Shown here one piece after another: positions 27,167 to 35,594 of a DNA stretch of 41,916 nucleotides. The notes beneath the pieces were generated by a model, which was given only the letters and a program-made list of their open reading frames with translations, was not told the DNA's origin and searched no databases. Within the stretch, counting starts at the first letter, position 1; the number at the start of each line of letters is the position of its first letter. Both the position numbers and the translations under genes were made by a program. Origin of the DNA: Occultella glacieicola (lineage in GTDB: Bacteria; Actinomycetota; Actinomycetes; Actinomycetales; Beutenbergiaceae); assembly GCF_004353825.1 (NCBI RefSeq), contig NZ_SMNA01000019.1, positions 1 to 41,916 on the forward strand, written 5' to 3'.

Positions 27167-27205
27167 GCGGTGGCCCCGGTCCTGATCCAGGGCCGGGGCC
27201 ACCGC
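27167..27205 (+). terminator. Terminator of rpsB-tsf
   Basis: Arms GCGGTGGCCCCGG (27167-27179) and CCGGGGCCACCGC (27193-27205) are perfect 13-bp complements, with an inner CCTG/CAGG pair. It begins 15 bases after the tsf stop. Followed by TGTCAT rather than a full U-tract. Confidence 0.8.
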
Positions 27206-27210
27206 TGTCA

Positions 27211-27216
27211 TACGCT
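27211..27216 (+). promoter_or_regulatory. -10 box TACGCT for pyrH-frr-cdsA
   Basis: TACGCT lies directly after the rpsB-tsf terminator and 47 bases before the pyrH ATG. No clear -35 is seen because that position falls inside the hairpin arm. Confidence 0.4.
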
Positions 27217-27263
27217 CACCCCAGCACGTCCCCGCAGCGTTCTCACCCAGGAGGATCACGCCG

Positions 27264-28028
27264 ATGTCTGCGCTCACCACCCCGGCCCCGACCAGGCGTC
27301 GGGTCCTGCTCAAACTCTCCGGCGAGGTGTTCGGCGGTGGCAGCGTGGGGCTCGACCCCGATGTGGTCGCCTCGATCGCACGTGAGATCGCCGAGGCCGT
27401 GCACGAGGGCGTGCAGGTCGCCATCGTGGTCGGCGGCGGCAATTTCTTCCGAGGCGCCGAACTGTCCCAGCGGGGCATCGACCGGGCCCGGGCCGACTAC
27501 ATGGGCATGCTCGGCACCGTGATGAACTGCCTGGCTCTGCAGGACTTCCTCGAGAAGGCCGACGTCACCACCCGCGTGCAGACCGCGATCACCATGGGAC
27601 AGGTCGCCGAACCCTACATCCCGTTGCGAGCGATCCGGCACCTCGAGAAGGGCCGGGCCGTGATCTTCGGCGCCGGCGCCGGGATGCCCTATTTCTCCAC
27701 GGACACGGTCGCGATCCAGCGCGCCCTCGAGACCCACTGCGAGGAGGTCCTCGTCGGCAAGAACGGCGTTGACGGCGTCTACACCGCGGACCCCCGGGTC
27801 GACTCCACGGCCACCAAGCTCGACTTCCTCACCTTCGACGACGCGATCCAGAAGGATCTGCGGGTGGTCGACTCCACCGCCCTGGCGATGTGCCGCGACA
27901 ACCAGCTGGCCATGCGCATCTTCGGGATGGAAGGGCCCGGTAACGTGGCCGCAGCCCTTCGGGGTGAGAGGATCGGCACATCAATGACGTCCGGTGCAAC
28001 AACCGACCAGAGCAAGGAGCAAGCGTGA
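27264..28028 (+). CDS. pyrH: UMP kinase
   Basis: A 254-residue hexameric kinase that turns UMP into UDP. Family motifs: [14 protein letters not shown] (phosphate-binding Lys), [42 protein letters not shown] and [15 protein letters not shown]. The ATG at 27264 has a near-perfect AGGAGG (27249-27254) 9 bases upstream. The stop overlaps the frr GTG (GTGA), so it is coupled to ribosome recycling factor as in most bacteria. Confidence 0.97.
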   Translation: MSALTTPAPTRRRVLLKLSGEVFGGGSVGLDPDVVASIAREIAEAVHEGVQVAIVVGGGNFFRGAELSQRGIDRARADYMGMLGTVMNCLALQDFLEKADVTTRVQTAITMGQVAEPYIPLRAIRHLEKGRAVIFGAGAGMPYFSTDTVAIQRALETHCEEVLVGKNGVDGVYTADPRVDSTATKLDFLTFDDAIQKDLRVVDSTALAMCRDNQLAMRIFGMEGPGNVAAALRGERIGTSMTSGATTDQSKEQA

Positions 28029-28582
28029 TCGACGAGACCCTCTTCGAGGCCGAGGAGAAGATGGACAAGGCCGTCGAGGTGGCGCGTGAGGACTTCGGCA
28101 ACATCCGCACGGGTCGCGCGAACGCCGGCATGTTCAACAAGCTCGAGGTCGAGTACTACGGCGCCCCGACCCCGCTCCAGCAGCTCGCCTCGATCACGAT
28201 TCCCGAGGCCCGCACGGTGCTGCTCTCGCCCTACGACAAGACCTCGATGGCCGCGATCGAGAAGGCCTTGCGCGAGTCGGACCTGGGCGTCAACCCGGGC
28301 AACGACGGGAACCAGATCCGGATCGTGCTGCCCACCCTGACCGAGGAGCGCCGACGCGACTACGTCAAGCTGGCCAAGGCGAAGGGCGAGGACGCACGCG
28401 TCGCCGTGCGGAACGTGCGCCGGCGCGCCAAGGAGGAACTCGACCGCATCGCCAAGGACGGCGAGGCGGGCGAGGACGAGGTCAACCGAGCCCAGGCCGA
28501 GCTCGACGCGCTCACCAAGAAGCACACCGAGACCGTCGACGCGCTGCTCGCGGGTAAGGAGAAGGAGCTGCTCGAGGTCTGA
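28025..28582 (+). CDS. frr: Ribosome recycling factor
   Basis: A 185-residue tRNA-shaped factor that splits post-termination ribosomes with EF-G. The sequence is canonical: [57 protein letters not shown], and [25 protein letters not shown] with the long coiled hinge helices. The GTG start overlaps the pyrH stop and has AAGGAG (28014-28019) 5 bases upstream. Confidence 0.98.
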   Translation: MIDETLFEAEEKMDKAVEVAREDFGNIRTGRANAGMFNKLEVEYYGAPTPLQQLASITIPEARTVLLSPYDKTSMAAIEKALRESDLGVNPGNDGNQIRIVLPTLTEERRRDYVKLAKAKGEDARVAVRNVRRRAKEELDRIAKDGEAGEDEVNRAQAELDALTKKHTETVDALLAGKEKELLEV

Positions 28583-28596
28583 GCGGCTCCCGGGCC

Positions 28597-29802
28597 ATGG
28601 TCGATCCACATCCGTCACCGACCGGGGGCGGCACGCCGTCCACCAGACGGGCCCTGCGCGCCGCGGAACGGGCGGCCCGGCTGGAGGCCGAGCTCAACGG
28701 CACGGCGGACGCCGTCGGGACCGCCGCGGCTCGAGCCGGCTCCCCGGCGGCGTCGGCACCGTCGCCGGCGCCCGCCACGGCACCGGCACCTGCCCCCGGC
28801 CCGTCACCCGGTTCGGCGGCGTCACCTGCAGCGGTGTCGGCGCCCGAGCCCTCGATGACGTCACCGAGCGCCCCGGCGGCCGGCTCCGCGACGCCGTCGG
28901 GCGGTCCGCAGGACCGAGCGATCGCCGATACCGACGCCCACGCCACGCCGGATCCGGGCGAACCCGACGGCACCGACTCCCCGCCCCCGCCCTCGCGCGC
29001 CGGCCGCAACCTGCCGGCGGCGATCGGCGTCGGTCTCGGCCTCGGCGCGATCGTGGTCGCCTCCCTGTTCGTCCGCAAGGAGGCGTTCGTCGTGCTCGCG
29101 GTGATCGCGTGTGCGGCGGGCCTGTGGGAGCTCGAGCGAGCTCTGCGCACCCGGGACATCCGGCTGCCGTACCTGCCGCTGGTCGTGGGCACCGTCGGCA
29201 TGCTGGTGTCGGCGTACCAGGCCGGGATCGAGGCACTGCTGGTCGCGTTCCTGCTCACCGCCGGCGGCGTGTTCATCTGGCGGGTCCTGGATGGCGGCGG
29301 TGTCGACGCCCTGCGCGATGCCACGGCCGGGATCTTCGCGGCTGCCTACATCCCGTTCCTCGCGGGCTTCCTGATGATCATGCTGTCCGCGGACGACGGG
29401 CCGTGGCGGGTCCTGATGTTCATCGCCCTCGTGGTCGCCAACGACACCGGCGGCTACATCGCCGGAGTGCTGTTCGGCAAGCACCCGATGGCCCCCTCGG
29501 TCAGCCCGAAGAAGTCCTGGGAGGGCGCCGCCGGGTCCGTCGTGCTGGCGGCGCTGGTGGGGGTCGGCTTCACGGTCTTCGCCCTTGACGCGCCGTGGTG
29601 GGCGGGTCTCGCACTCGGTGTGGTGGCCGTGGTCGGTGCCACCATGGGCGACCTGTCAGAGTCGATGCTCAAGCGGGACCTCGGCGTCAAGGACATGGGC
29701 AACTTGCTGCCCGGGCACGGCGGCATCCTCGACCGGGTGGACTCGATCCTGATCTGCTCCCCGGTCGTGTTCGCCCTGCTCCTGGTCGTCGCACCCGCCT
29801 GA
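28597..29802 (+). CDS. cdsA: Phosphatidate cytidylyltransferase
   Basis: A 401-residue membrane enzyme that makes CDP-diacylglycerol, the branch point of phospholipid synthesis. Residues 1 to about 135 are a disordered Ala/Pro/Ser-rich cytoplasmic extension not found in E. coli CdsA. Then come about eight membrane helices. The family signature is intact near the C-terminus: GDLSESMLKRDLGVKDMG followed by LLPGHGGILDRVDS; SPKKSWEGAAGS is also conserved. The ATG at 28597 is 14 bases after frr. A 17-bp perfect hairpin overlaps its stop codon. Confidence 0.95.
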   Translation: MVDPHPSPTGGGTPSTRRALRAAERAARLEAELNGTADAVGTAAARAGSPAASAPSPAPATAPAPAPGPSPGSAASPAAVSAPEPSMTSPSAPAAGSATPSGGPQDRAIADTDAHATPDPGEPDGTDSPPPPSRAGRNLPAAIGVGLGLGAIVVASLFVRKEAFVVLAVIACAAGLWELERALRTRDIRLPYLPLVVGTVGMLVSAYQAGIEALLVAFLLTAGGVFIWRVLDGGGVDALRDATAGIFAAAYIPFLAGFLMIMLSADDGPWRVLMFIALVVANDTGGYIAGVLFGKHPMAPSVSPKKSWEGAAGSVVLAALVGVGFTVFALDAPWWAGLALGVVAVVGATMGDLSESMLKRDLGVKDMGNLLPGHGGILDRVDSILICSPVVFALLLVVAPA

Positions 29803-29823
29803 CGCGCAGGCGGGTGCGACGAC
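29785..29823. terminator. Bidirectional terminator over the cdsA stop codon
   Basis: GTCGTCGCACCCGCCTG (29785-29801) and its exact complement (29807-29823) form a 17-bp perfect stem with a 5-base loop. The left arm is the last coding codons of cdsA and includes the first two bases of the stop codon. It lies between convergent cdsA and the AztD gene and can serve both. Confidence 0.8.
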
Positions 29824-29851
29824 GGACCAGACCCTCAGTAGCGGGCGTGGT

Positions 29852-31153
29852 TCAGCCGGTCACGGAACTGAGTTCGTTCGGGACCACCGGCAGCACGGCA
29901 CTGTCGATCACCGCGGCGCCCTGCAGGTCCACCACGAACACGGTGGACGTGGCCGGTTCGGTGACGTAGGCGAACGAGCCTTCCACCCGCAGCGTCGGGC
30001 GCGGGTCCTGCCATTGCTCGGGCTCGGTCCAGGAGCCGGTCACCGGGATCTCGCTGGTCACCGTGCCCGCCTCGGGATCGATGACCCGCAGCGTCCCGTC
30101 GGTGCCGAGCACCAGGGCCTCGCCGCCGGGCCCGCGGGCGAGCGAGCGGAAGGTGTAGCTGACGCCAAGGTCCACGAGCCGGATCTCGGCCGTCCGGGTG
30201 TCGATCAGGGAGACCCGGGTAGGGCGTTCGAGATCGGCGTCGGGGTCGGACTTGTAGTCGCCGAGCACCACGGGGGAGGCGTCCGAGCCGGCCAGGTTGC
30301 CGATCCGTCCGTATGCGTCCGGAGCCGCAGCGTGCGTGAACTCCGACCCGGTCACGACCAGGGCGCCGTTCTCGCAGCCGAACACGACGGTCTCCTCGGC
30401 GGCCACCGTCTCACCGTGCACGCCGGGGCAGGTCTCGGCGCGCGCGACCTCGTCTCCCTCGGCGTCCAGGAGCACCACGCCCGAGCGGGCCTGCGAGTCG
30501 CCGATGGTGTGCAGGAGGCTGTCGTCGGTGCGCACCACCGCGACCCCGTGATGCGCCTGCGGGGTGCTCGTGGTCGCCAGCACCGGCGCCTGCGCACCGG
30601 CCGCCAGTTCGTGCGGGTCGAGCACGGTGATCTCACCGGTGCCATCGGCGAACAGGACGGTGCGGTCGGCGTGGGTGACGACGTGTCCGGGATGGTCCGC
30701 CGCGATCGCGACGTCGGTGAGGAGCGGGTCGGTCGTGTAGGAGTGCGAGTGGTCGCCGTGCGCCTCGCTGAACGCGCCGGTGTCGAGCAGACGGAACTCC
30801 TCACCCAGGGTCAGGAACAGGTGGCGCCCGTCGCCGGCGGGGTTCACGCGGATGAATCCCTCCGCCGGGAAGTCCGCCAGCACCTCGAGCGACAGGGCGT
30901 CGACGATCAGGACGCCACCGTCGTAGGTGACCGCCAGCCGCGGTGACGGGCCCGCCGCCTCCTCGGTGGGCCGGCCGTCCGCGGGCGCGGCTTCCTCGTT
31001 GTCGTGGTCGTGCCCGTCCTGGGTCGTGGTGCCGCCGGTGACCTCGGGGGTGGCCGTCGGCGCCGCGCAGGCGCCGAGGAGGACGACGGCGGAGGTCAGG
31101 AGGGCGAGTGGGGCCAGTCTTCGTGTTCGTCTCATGGCGAGAATGATTCTCAC
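29852..31153 (-). CDS. aztD: Zinc metallochaperone AztD-like lipoprotein
   Basis: A 433-residue secreted beta-propeller-type protein. The signal peptide ends in a lipobox (VVLLGACAAP), so it is a lipoprotein outside the membrane. Metal-binding candidates are the His/Asp stretch DGHDHDNEE (about residues 47-55), EAHGDHSHSY (about 130-139) and AHHGVAV. The strands LAVTYDGGVLIVDALSLEVLAD, VIDPEAGTVTSEIPV and FVVDLQGAAVID are propeller blades. AztD is known to pass zinc to the binding protein AztC of a zinc ABC importer; no aztABC genes lie nearby. The GTG at 31153 fits a leaderless promoter (TAGCCT-N7-GTG); ATG 31135 is an alternative that gives a more usual signal peptide. A Zur/Fur-like palindrome lies between the two starts. 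Confidence 0.88.
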   Translation of the reverse strand: MRIILAMRRTRRLAPLALLTSAVVLLGACAAPTATPEVTGGTTTQDGHDHDNEEAAPADGRPTEEAAGPSPRLAVTYDGGVLIVDALSLEVLADFPAEGFIRVNPAGDGRHLFLTLGEEFRLLDTGAFSEAHGDHSHSYTTDPLLTDVAIAADHPGHVVTHADRTVLFADGTGEITVLDPHELAAGAQAPVLATTSTPQAHHGVAVVRTDDSLLHTIGDSQARSGVVLLDAEGDEVARAETCPGVHGETVAAEETVVFGCENGALVVTGSEFTHAAAPDAYGRIGNLAGSDASPVVLGDYKSDPDADLERPTRVSLIDTRTAEIRLVDLGVSYTFRSLARGPGGEALVLGTDGTLRVIDPEAGTVTSEIPVTGSWTEPEQWQDPRPTLRVEGSFAYVTEPATSTVFVVDLQGAAVIDSAVLPVVPNELSSVTG

Positions 31154-31166
31154 TCTAGTTAGGCTA
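31139..31166 (-). promoter_or_regulatory. AztD promoter with Zur/Fur-type operator
   Basis: On the minus strand TAGCCT (31161-31166) lies 7 bases before GTG 31153. The perfect inverted repeat GAGAAT-C-ATTCTC (31139-31151) covers the predicted transcription start and the first codons. It resembles zinc (Zur) boxes of actinobacteria (TGAAAATGATTTTCA-like). Repression by zinc is inferred from gene function and motif. Confidence 0.65.
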
Positions 31167-31221
31167 CGTCAAGTCGGACGGCGGCGCGACGTTGCCGAGC
31201 GTCTGGGAGACTGGGGGCATC

Positions 31222-32379
31222 ATGACCACTCCCGCACAGCCCCAGGTCCTGCCCGGGCATGCCCCGGACGCCGGTGACCGCCCGCGTCTGTCCTTCGCGG
31301 TTCCTCGCCGCGGCAAGCCGCCGAAGCACCTCGCCGACCTCACCCTCGCCGAACGCGCCGCCGTGGTCACCGAGCTCGGGCAACCCGCCTATCGGGCGAA
31401 GCAGATCTCCACCCACTACTTCGGGCATCTCACCCGTGACCCCGAGGAGATGACCGACCTGCCCGCCGGGCTGCGGCAGGACCTCGTGCCCCAGCTCCTA
31501 CCCGACCTGCTCACCGAGGTCCGACGGCTCGAGGCCGACGGGGGAGACACGGTCAAGACGCTCTGGTCCCTGTTCGACGGCGTGAAGGTCGAGTCGGTCC
31601 TGATGGGCTACTCCGACCGGGCCACGCTCTGCGTCTCCAGCCAGGCCGGCTGCGGGATGGCGTGCCCGTTCTGCGCCACCGGCCAACAGGGCCTGACCCG
31701 GAACCTGTCGACCGCCGAGATCATCGAGCAGGTGCGCCGGGCCGCGGTCAGCTGCCGCGACGGGGAACTGCCCGGCGGGCCGCGCCGGCTCACGAACATC
31801 GTGTTCATGGGCATGGGTGAGCCGCTCGCGAACTACCGCACGGTGATCAACGCGGTGCGCCGGATGGTCGATCCCTCGCCGGACGGTCTGGGGATGTCGG
31901 CCCGGCACATCACGGTCTCCACGGTCGGCCTGGTGCCGGCCATGAGGAAGCTCACGGCCGAAGGGATCCCCGTCACGCTGGCGCTGTCCCTGCACGCCCC
32001 GGACGACGAGCTGCGCTCGGAGCTGATCCCGATCAACACGCGGTGGACCGTCGGCGAGGCGCTGGACGCCGCCCGCGAGTACTTCGAGGTGACCGGCCGG
32101 CGGGTCAGCATCGAGTACGCCCTGATCAAGGACATGAACGACCACGCGTGGCGTGCTGACCTGCTCGCCGCCGAACTGCTCAAGCGGGGCAAGGGCTGGG
32201 TGCACGTGAACCCGATCCCGCTGAACCCCACGCCGGGCTCGATCTGGACCGCGTCCGAGAAGGACGTCGAGGACGCGTTCGTGGCACGCCTGCGCTCGGC
32301 GGGTATCCCGACCACGGTGCGGGACACTCGCGGGAGCGACATCGACGGGGCGTGCGGGCAGCTCGCCGCCGAGGTGTGA
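31222..32379 (+). CDS. rlmN: Dual-specificity RNA methyltransferase RlmN
   Basis: A 385-residue radical SAM enzyme that makes m2A at position 2503 of 23S rRNA and A37 of some tRNAs. The cluster motif [19 protein letters not shown] is intact, as are the methyl-carrier Cys in [12 protein letters not shown], the [14 protein letters not shown] motif and [18 protein letters not shown]-terminal ~40 residues are variable. The ATG at 31222 is preferred over the GTG/ATG codons upstream because GAGACT (31207-31212) is a possible -10 box 9 bases before it. Divergent from the AztD gene across a 68-base gap. Confidence 0.96.
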   Translation: MTTPAQPQVLPGHAPDAGDRPRLSFAVPRRGKPPKHLADLTLAERAAVVTELGQPAYRAKQISTHYFGHLTRDPEEMTDLPAGLRQDLVPQLLPDLLTEVRRLEADGGDTVKTLWSLFDGVKVESVLMGYSDRATLCVSSQAGCGMACPFCATGQQGLTRNLSTAEIIEQVRRAAVSCRDGELPGGPRRLTNIVFMGMGEPLANYRTVINAVRRMVDPSPDGLGMSARHITVSTVGLVPAMRKLTAEGIPVTLALSLHAPDDELRSELIPINTRWTVGEALDAAREYFEVTGRRVSIEYALIKDMNDHAWRADLLAAELLKRGKGWVHVNPIPLNPTPGSIWTASEKDVEDAFVARLRSAGIPTTVRDTRGSDIDGACGQLAAEV

Positions 32380-32436
32380 CCGAGCCGGTCCCACCACCGT
32401 CAGCCCGGCCTGCGGGAGGCACCGCGGTCGTACCTC

Positions 32437-32442
32437 TAGGCT
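32437..32442 (+). promoter_or_regulatory. -10 box TAGGCT for the DivIVA-like gene
   Basis: TAGGCT lies 36 bases before the ATG at 32479, leaving a short leader with the ribosome binding site GAGGAAGGG (32463-32471). Confidence 0.5.
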
Positions 32443-32478
32443 GTGCACGTACGCGCCGGATCGAGGAAGGGATCGCCG

Positions 32479-33027
32479 ATGGAGGGCCTGTTCTCCACCG
32501 TCGGGAGTTTGTCGAGCGGGTATGACCGCGAGCAGGTCGACGAGTTCTTCGAGCGGGCCAAGACGGCCTACGAGGGCAGCGGCGACGAGACCCTGACCGC
32601 GGCGGACGTGCGGCAGGTGGCTTTCGACCTGGTCCGGCACGGGTACAGCCCGGCCGCGGTGGACGCCGCCCTGGACCGGCTCGAGGGCGCGTTCATCCAG
32701 CGCGACCGCTCCGACTTCATCGCCACCCACGGCCAGGAGGCCTGGATGGAGCAGGTGGCCGAGCGGGCCACCACGCTCTACCCCCGCCTCGTGCGTCCGG
32801 AGGGCGAGCGGTTCGCCCCGCCGGTACGGGGTCGCGGCTACGACGCTGATGCCGTGGACGACATCCTGGACCGGCTCGTGGACTACTTCGACTCCGGTGA
32901 GAGGCTCAGCGCCGCCGACCTCCGGCAGGCCACCTTCCCGTCCGCTCCGCGCGGCCGGGCATACGGTGAGGGTCCGGTGGACGCGTTCCTCGACCGCGCC
33001 GTGGACGTGCTGCTCGCGGTGGAGTGA
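32479..33027 (+). CDS. DivIVA-domain (DivI1A repeat) protein
   Basis: A 182-residue soluble protein made of two tandem modules (about residues 14-72 and 120-179). Each module has two G-Y-x4-V-D helices around a linker of the form L(T/S)AAD(V/L)RQxxF: GYDREQVDEFFERA / LTAADVRQVAF / GYSPAAVDAALDRL, then GYDADAVDDILDRL / LSAADLRQATF / AYGEGPVDAFLDRA. The G-Y-x4-VD element is the short DivI1A motif at the membrane-binding tip of DivIVA/Wag31, but the long coiled coil of DivIVA is absent. The ATG has a good ribosome binding site 7 bases upstream. It probably binds or modulates polar-growth partners; function unknown. Confidence 0.85.
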   Translation: MEGLFSTVGSLSSGYDREQVDEFFERAKTAYEGSGDETLTAADVRQVAFDLVRHGYSPAAVDAALDRLEGAFIQRDRSDFIATHGQEAWMEQVAERATTLYPRLVRPEGERFAPPVRGRGYDADAVDDILDRLVDYFDSGERLSAADLRQATFPSAPRGRAYGEGPVDAFLDRAVDVLLAVE

Positions 33028-33059
33028 CCCGCGGCTGGCTCGCTCTCAGAAACCCGACG

Positions 33060-33065
33060 TACCCT
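33060..33065 (+). promoter_or_regulatory. -10 box TACCCT upstream of rseP
   Basis: TACCCT lies 53 bases before the rseP ATG. The leader has no strong ribosome binding site; the best is GGGG about 7 bases before the start. Confidence 0.35.
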
Positions 33066-33118
33066 GAGTCGGCACTGCGCAGCCGGGACGGTCCCGGGCC
33101 CGGTGCACTGGGGTATCC

Positions 33119-34471
33119 ATGGACTTCTGGTTGGGCGTGCTCTTCGTCGCGGTCGGGCTGATCATCTCGATCGCGCTGCACGAGATCGGCCACATGGTGC
33201 CCGCCAAGCTCTTCGGGGTGAAGGTCTCCCAGTACTTCGTCGGGTTCGGCAAGACGCTGTGGTCCACCAAGCGCGGTGAGACCGAGTACGGCGTCAAGAT
33301 GCTGCCGCTCGGCGGCTACGTTCGGATGGTCGGGATGTTCCCGCCGTCCCGGGTGCAGGTCAGCGACGATGCCGCGGCCGAGGCGAGGCTGCGCCGTCGT
33401 GGTCTGCGCGGACTGATGGACTCGATGGCCGAGGACGCCCGCGCGGCCAGCGCCCAGGAGATCGGCGAGGAACTCCACGAGGGCGAGCGGCACCGGGTCT
33501 TCTACGAGCTCAGCACGCCGAAGAAGCTCGTGGTGATGTTCGGCGGGCCCGTGGTGAACCTGATCATCTCCACGGTGCTGTTCGCGATCATCCTCACCGC
33601 GTTCGGGACCGCGGTCGCCAGCAACCGGGTCAGCAGCGTCTCCGAGTGCATCGTGCCGGTCACCGAGCAGCGCGAGTGCACCGCCGCGGATCCTGAATCC
33701 CCGGCCGCCCTCGCCGGCCTCCAGACCGGTGACCGGATCGTGTCCTGGAACGGTGCGGAGGTCACGGAGTGGGCGGACATCTCCACGGCGATCGCCGACG
33801 GCGACACCGAGCCGGCGACCGTCGTCGTGGACCGTGACGGCGAGGAGGTCACCCTCACGGTGACGCCGGTCCTGGAGGACCGGCCGGTCGTGGCGGACGG
33901 GGCCGTGGTGACGGACGCCGACGGCGAACCCGTCCTCGAGCCGACGCCGTTCGTCGGGATCTCGGCTGCCTACGAACTCTCGCCGCAGCCGCTGTCCGCG
34001 GTGCCGGCGTTCGTCGGCTCGGTCTTCACCGGCACCGTCGACGTGGTGCTCTCCCTGCCGCAACGCCTGGTCGCGATCACCCAGGCCGTCTTCGGCACCG
34101 AGGAACGCGACCCCGGGGTGGTCGGCCTGATCGGCGTGGGCCGGTTCGCCGGCGAGATCGCCTCGATCGACTCCGCCGACTACGGGGCCACCGAGCGCAC
34201 CGCGGACCTGCTCTCCCTGGTGGCGTCGCTGAACATGGCGCTGTTCGTGTTCAACATGATCCCGCTGCTGCCGCTGGACGGCGGGCACATCGCCGGTGCC
34301 CTGTACGAGGGGGCCCGGCGCCGCCTCGCGCAGGCGTTCGGCCGCCCGGATCCGGGACACGTGGACACCGCGAAACTGATGCCCCTGACCTACCTGGTCA
34401 TCATCTTCCTCGGTGGCATGAGCCTGCTGCTGGCCTTCGCGGACATCGTCAAACCCGTCACCCTCGGCTGA
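33119..34471 (+). CDS. rseP: Site-2 intramembrane zinc protease RseP/Rip1-like
   Basis: A 450-residue M50 protease that cuts anti-sigma factors and other membrane proteins within the bilayer. Helix 1 holds HEIGH (residues 21-25); the third zinc ligand is in FVFNMIPLLPLDGGHIAGALYEGAR near residue 385. A PDZ domain lies between (about 195-290, PAALAGLQTGDRIVSWNGAEV). An insert of about 60 residues between GGYVRMVGMFPP and the second helix is typical of actinobacterial Rip1. The gene stands alone, whereas it is usually flanked by dxr and ispG; neither is present here. Confidence 0.95.
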   Translation: MDFWLGVLFVAVGLIISIALHEIGHMVPAKLFGVKVSQYFVGFGKTLWSTKRGETEYGVKMLPLGGYVRMVGMFPPSRVQVSDDAAAEARLRRRGLRGLMDSMAEDARAASAQEIGEELHEGERHRVFYELSTPKKLVVMFGGPVVNLIISTVLFAIILTAFGTAVASNRVSSVSECIVPVTEQRECTAADPESPAALAGLQTGDRIVSWNGAEVTEWADISTAIADGDTEPATVVVDRDGEEVTLTVTPVLEDRPVVADGAVVTDADGEPVLEPTPFVGISAAYELSPQPLSAVPAFVGSVFTGTVDVVLSLPQRLVAITQAVFGTEERDPGVVGLIGVGRFAGEIASIDSADYGATERTADLLSLVASLNMALFVFNMIPLLPLDGGHIAGALYEGARRRLAQAFGRPDPGHVDTAKLMPLTYLVIIFLGGMSLLLAFADIVKPVTLG

Positions 34472-34487
34472 GCGGCCCGAGGTGAGG

Positions 34488-34493
34488 CACAAT
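34488..34493 (+). promoter_or_regulatory. -10 box CACAAT, leaderless start of the GNAT gene
   Basis: CACAAT plus 6 bases leads into the ATG at 34500, 17 bases after the rseP stop. Confidence 0.5.
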
Positions 34494-34499
34494 CGCAGC

Positions 34500-35378
34500 A
34501 TGCCCACGTGGCCCTGGCGCGGATCCCTGCAGACCCACCCCGATGTGGTGGTCCAGGATGCCCGCTCGGCCGACGTTGCCGAACTCATCGCGTTCGCCGA
34601 GGAGGACCCGGTCGACGCCGCACTGCTGGGTGAGCACGTGGAGGCGATGTCCTCCTACGGCTTCTACCGGGACCAGCTGCTGTGCATCCGGGAACCGGCC
34701 GGACTGACCGGCCTGTGCTGGACTGGGGGGAACCTGGTGCCGCTGCGCCTGTCCGACGCGGCGATCCCGGTCGTCGCCGACCACGTGCGCCGGCGCTCGC
34801 GGCGGTTCTCCTCGGTGGTCGGCCCGGCCCACGACGTGATGCGGCTGTGGGAGGCGATGCGGGGCTTCGCGCCCACGCCGCGGGACATCCGCCCGGACCA
34901 GCCGTCCATGATGATCGACGGCGACCCACTGGTGGCCCCCGACCCCGGGGTCTCGCTGACCTCCGCGGGTGACCTCGACCTGCTCCTGCCGGCGTGCGTG
35001 GCGATGTTCACCGAGGAGGTCGGCTACTCCCCGCTCACCGCCGGCGGCGGCTACGAGCGCCGGGTCCGCTCCTTGGTCCAGGGCGGCCGGTCGCTGTCCC
35101 GGATCGAGGACGGCCCCGAGGGCCGACGCGTGGTGTTCAAGGCCGAGCTCGGCACCGTGGCCCTCGGTGTCACCCAGGTGCAGGGCGTCTGGGTGCACCC
35201 GGACCTGCGCGGCCGGGGCCACGCCGCGGCCGGCATGGCCGCCGTGATCGCCTACGCCCGCGCCCAGGTCGCGCCGATCGTGTCGCTGTACGTGAACTCC
35301 TACAACACCGCCGCGCTCGCGGCCTACCGCAGGGTCGGCTTCCGTGAGGTCGGCACCTTCGCCACCATCCTGTTCTAG
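34500..35378 (+). CDS. DUF4081-GNAT acetyltransferase
   Basis: A 292-residue protein with an N-terminal DUF4081 part (about 20-140; ADVAELIAFAEEDPVDAALLGEH, FYRDQLLCI, GLCWTGGNLVPLRL) and a C-terminal GNAT acetyltransferase domain (about 150-292). The acetyl-CoA motif is VWVHPDLRGRGHAAAGMAAVIAYA and the end is VSLYVNSYNTAALAAYRRVGFREVGTFATILF. This gene usually sits after ispG and before proS in actinobacteria, and that relative place is kept here. The acceptor substrate is not known. ATG 34500 is fixed by the leaderless -10 box. Confidence 0.92.
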   Translation: MPTWPWRGSLQTHPDVVVQDARSADVAELIAFAEEDPVDAALLGEHVEAMSSYGFYRDQLLCIREPAGLTGLCWTGGNLVPLRLSDAAIPVVADHVRRRSRRFSSVVGPAHDVMRLWEAMRGFAPTPRDIRPDQPSMMIDGDPLVAPDPGVSLTSAGDLDLLLPACVAMFTEEVGYSPLTAGGGYERRVRSLVQGGRSLSRIEDGPEGRRVVFKAELGTVALGVTQVQGVWVHPDLRGRGHAAAGMAAVIAYARAQVAPIVSLYVNSYNTAALAAYRRVGFREVGTFATILF

Positions 35379-35466
35379 GGCAGGCAGGCCGCCGAGCCCC
35401 GTCGCCCATCCCGCCCCAACCCGGCCCCGCCGCAGCCCGGCCCGCCCCCATCCGAGCTAGCCCCAG

Positions 35467-35538
35467 CTGAGATAGCACCGGCGCCCCTGAGATCGGACCC
35501 GCCTGGATCCGATCTCAACCACGCGGGTGCTATCTCAG
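35467..35538. repeat. 72-bp nested inverted-repeat element
   Basis: The outer arms CTGAGATAGCACC (35467-35479) and GGTGCTATCTCAG (35526-35538) are perfect 13-bp complements. Nested inside are TGAGATCGGA (35488-35497) and TCCGATCTCA (35508-35517), perfect over 10 bp. The two internal gaps between stems are 8 bases each, so the element is symmetric. All four arms start with the same TGAGAT when read inward. The 216-base gap between the convergent GNAT and fpg genes holds no gene; before this element it is a C-rich stretch. It may be a bidirectional terminator or a copy of a dispersed REP/MITE-like repeat. Confidence 0.8.
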
Positions 35539-35594
35539 AGCTACGGGCACCCGACCGCGGGGGCGCGCCCACCCGTCACGGAGCGCGGCGAGGG

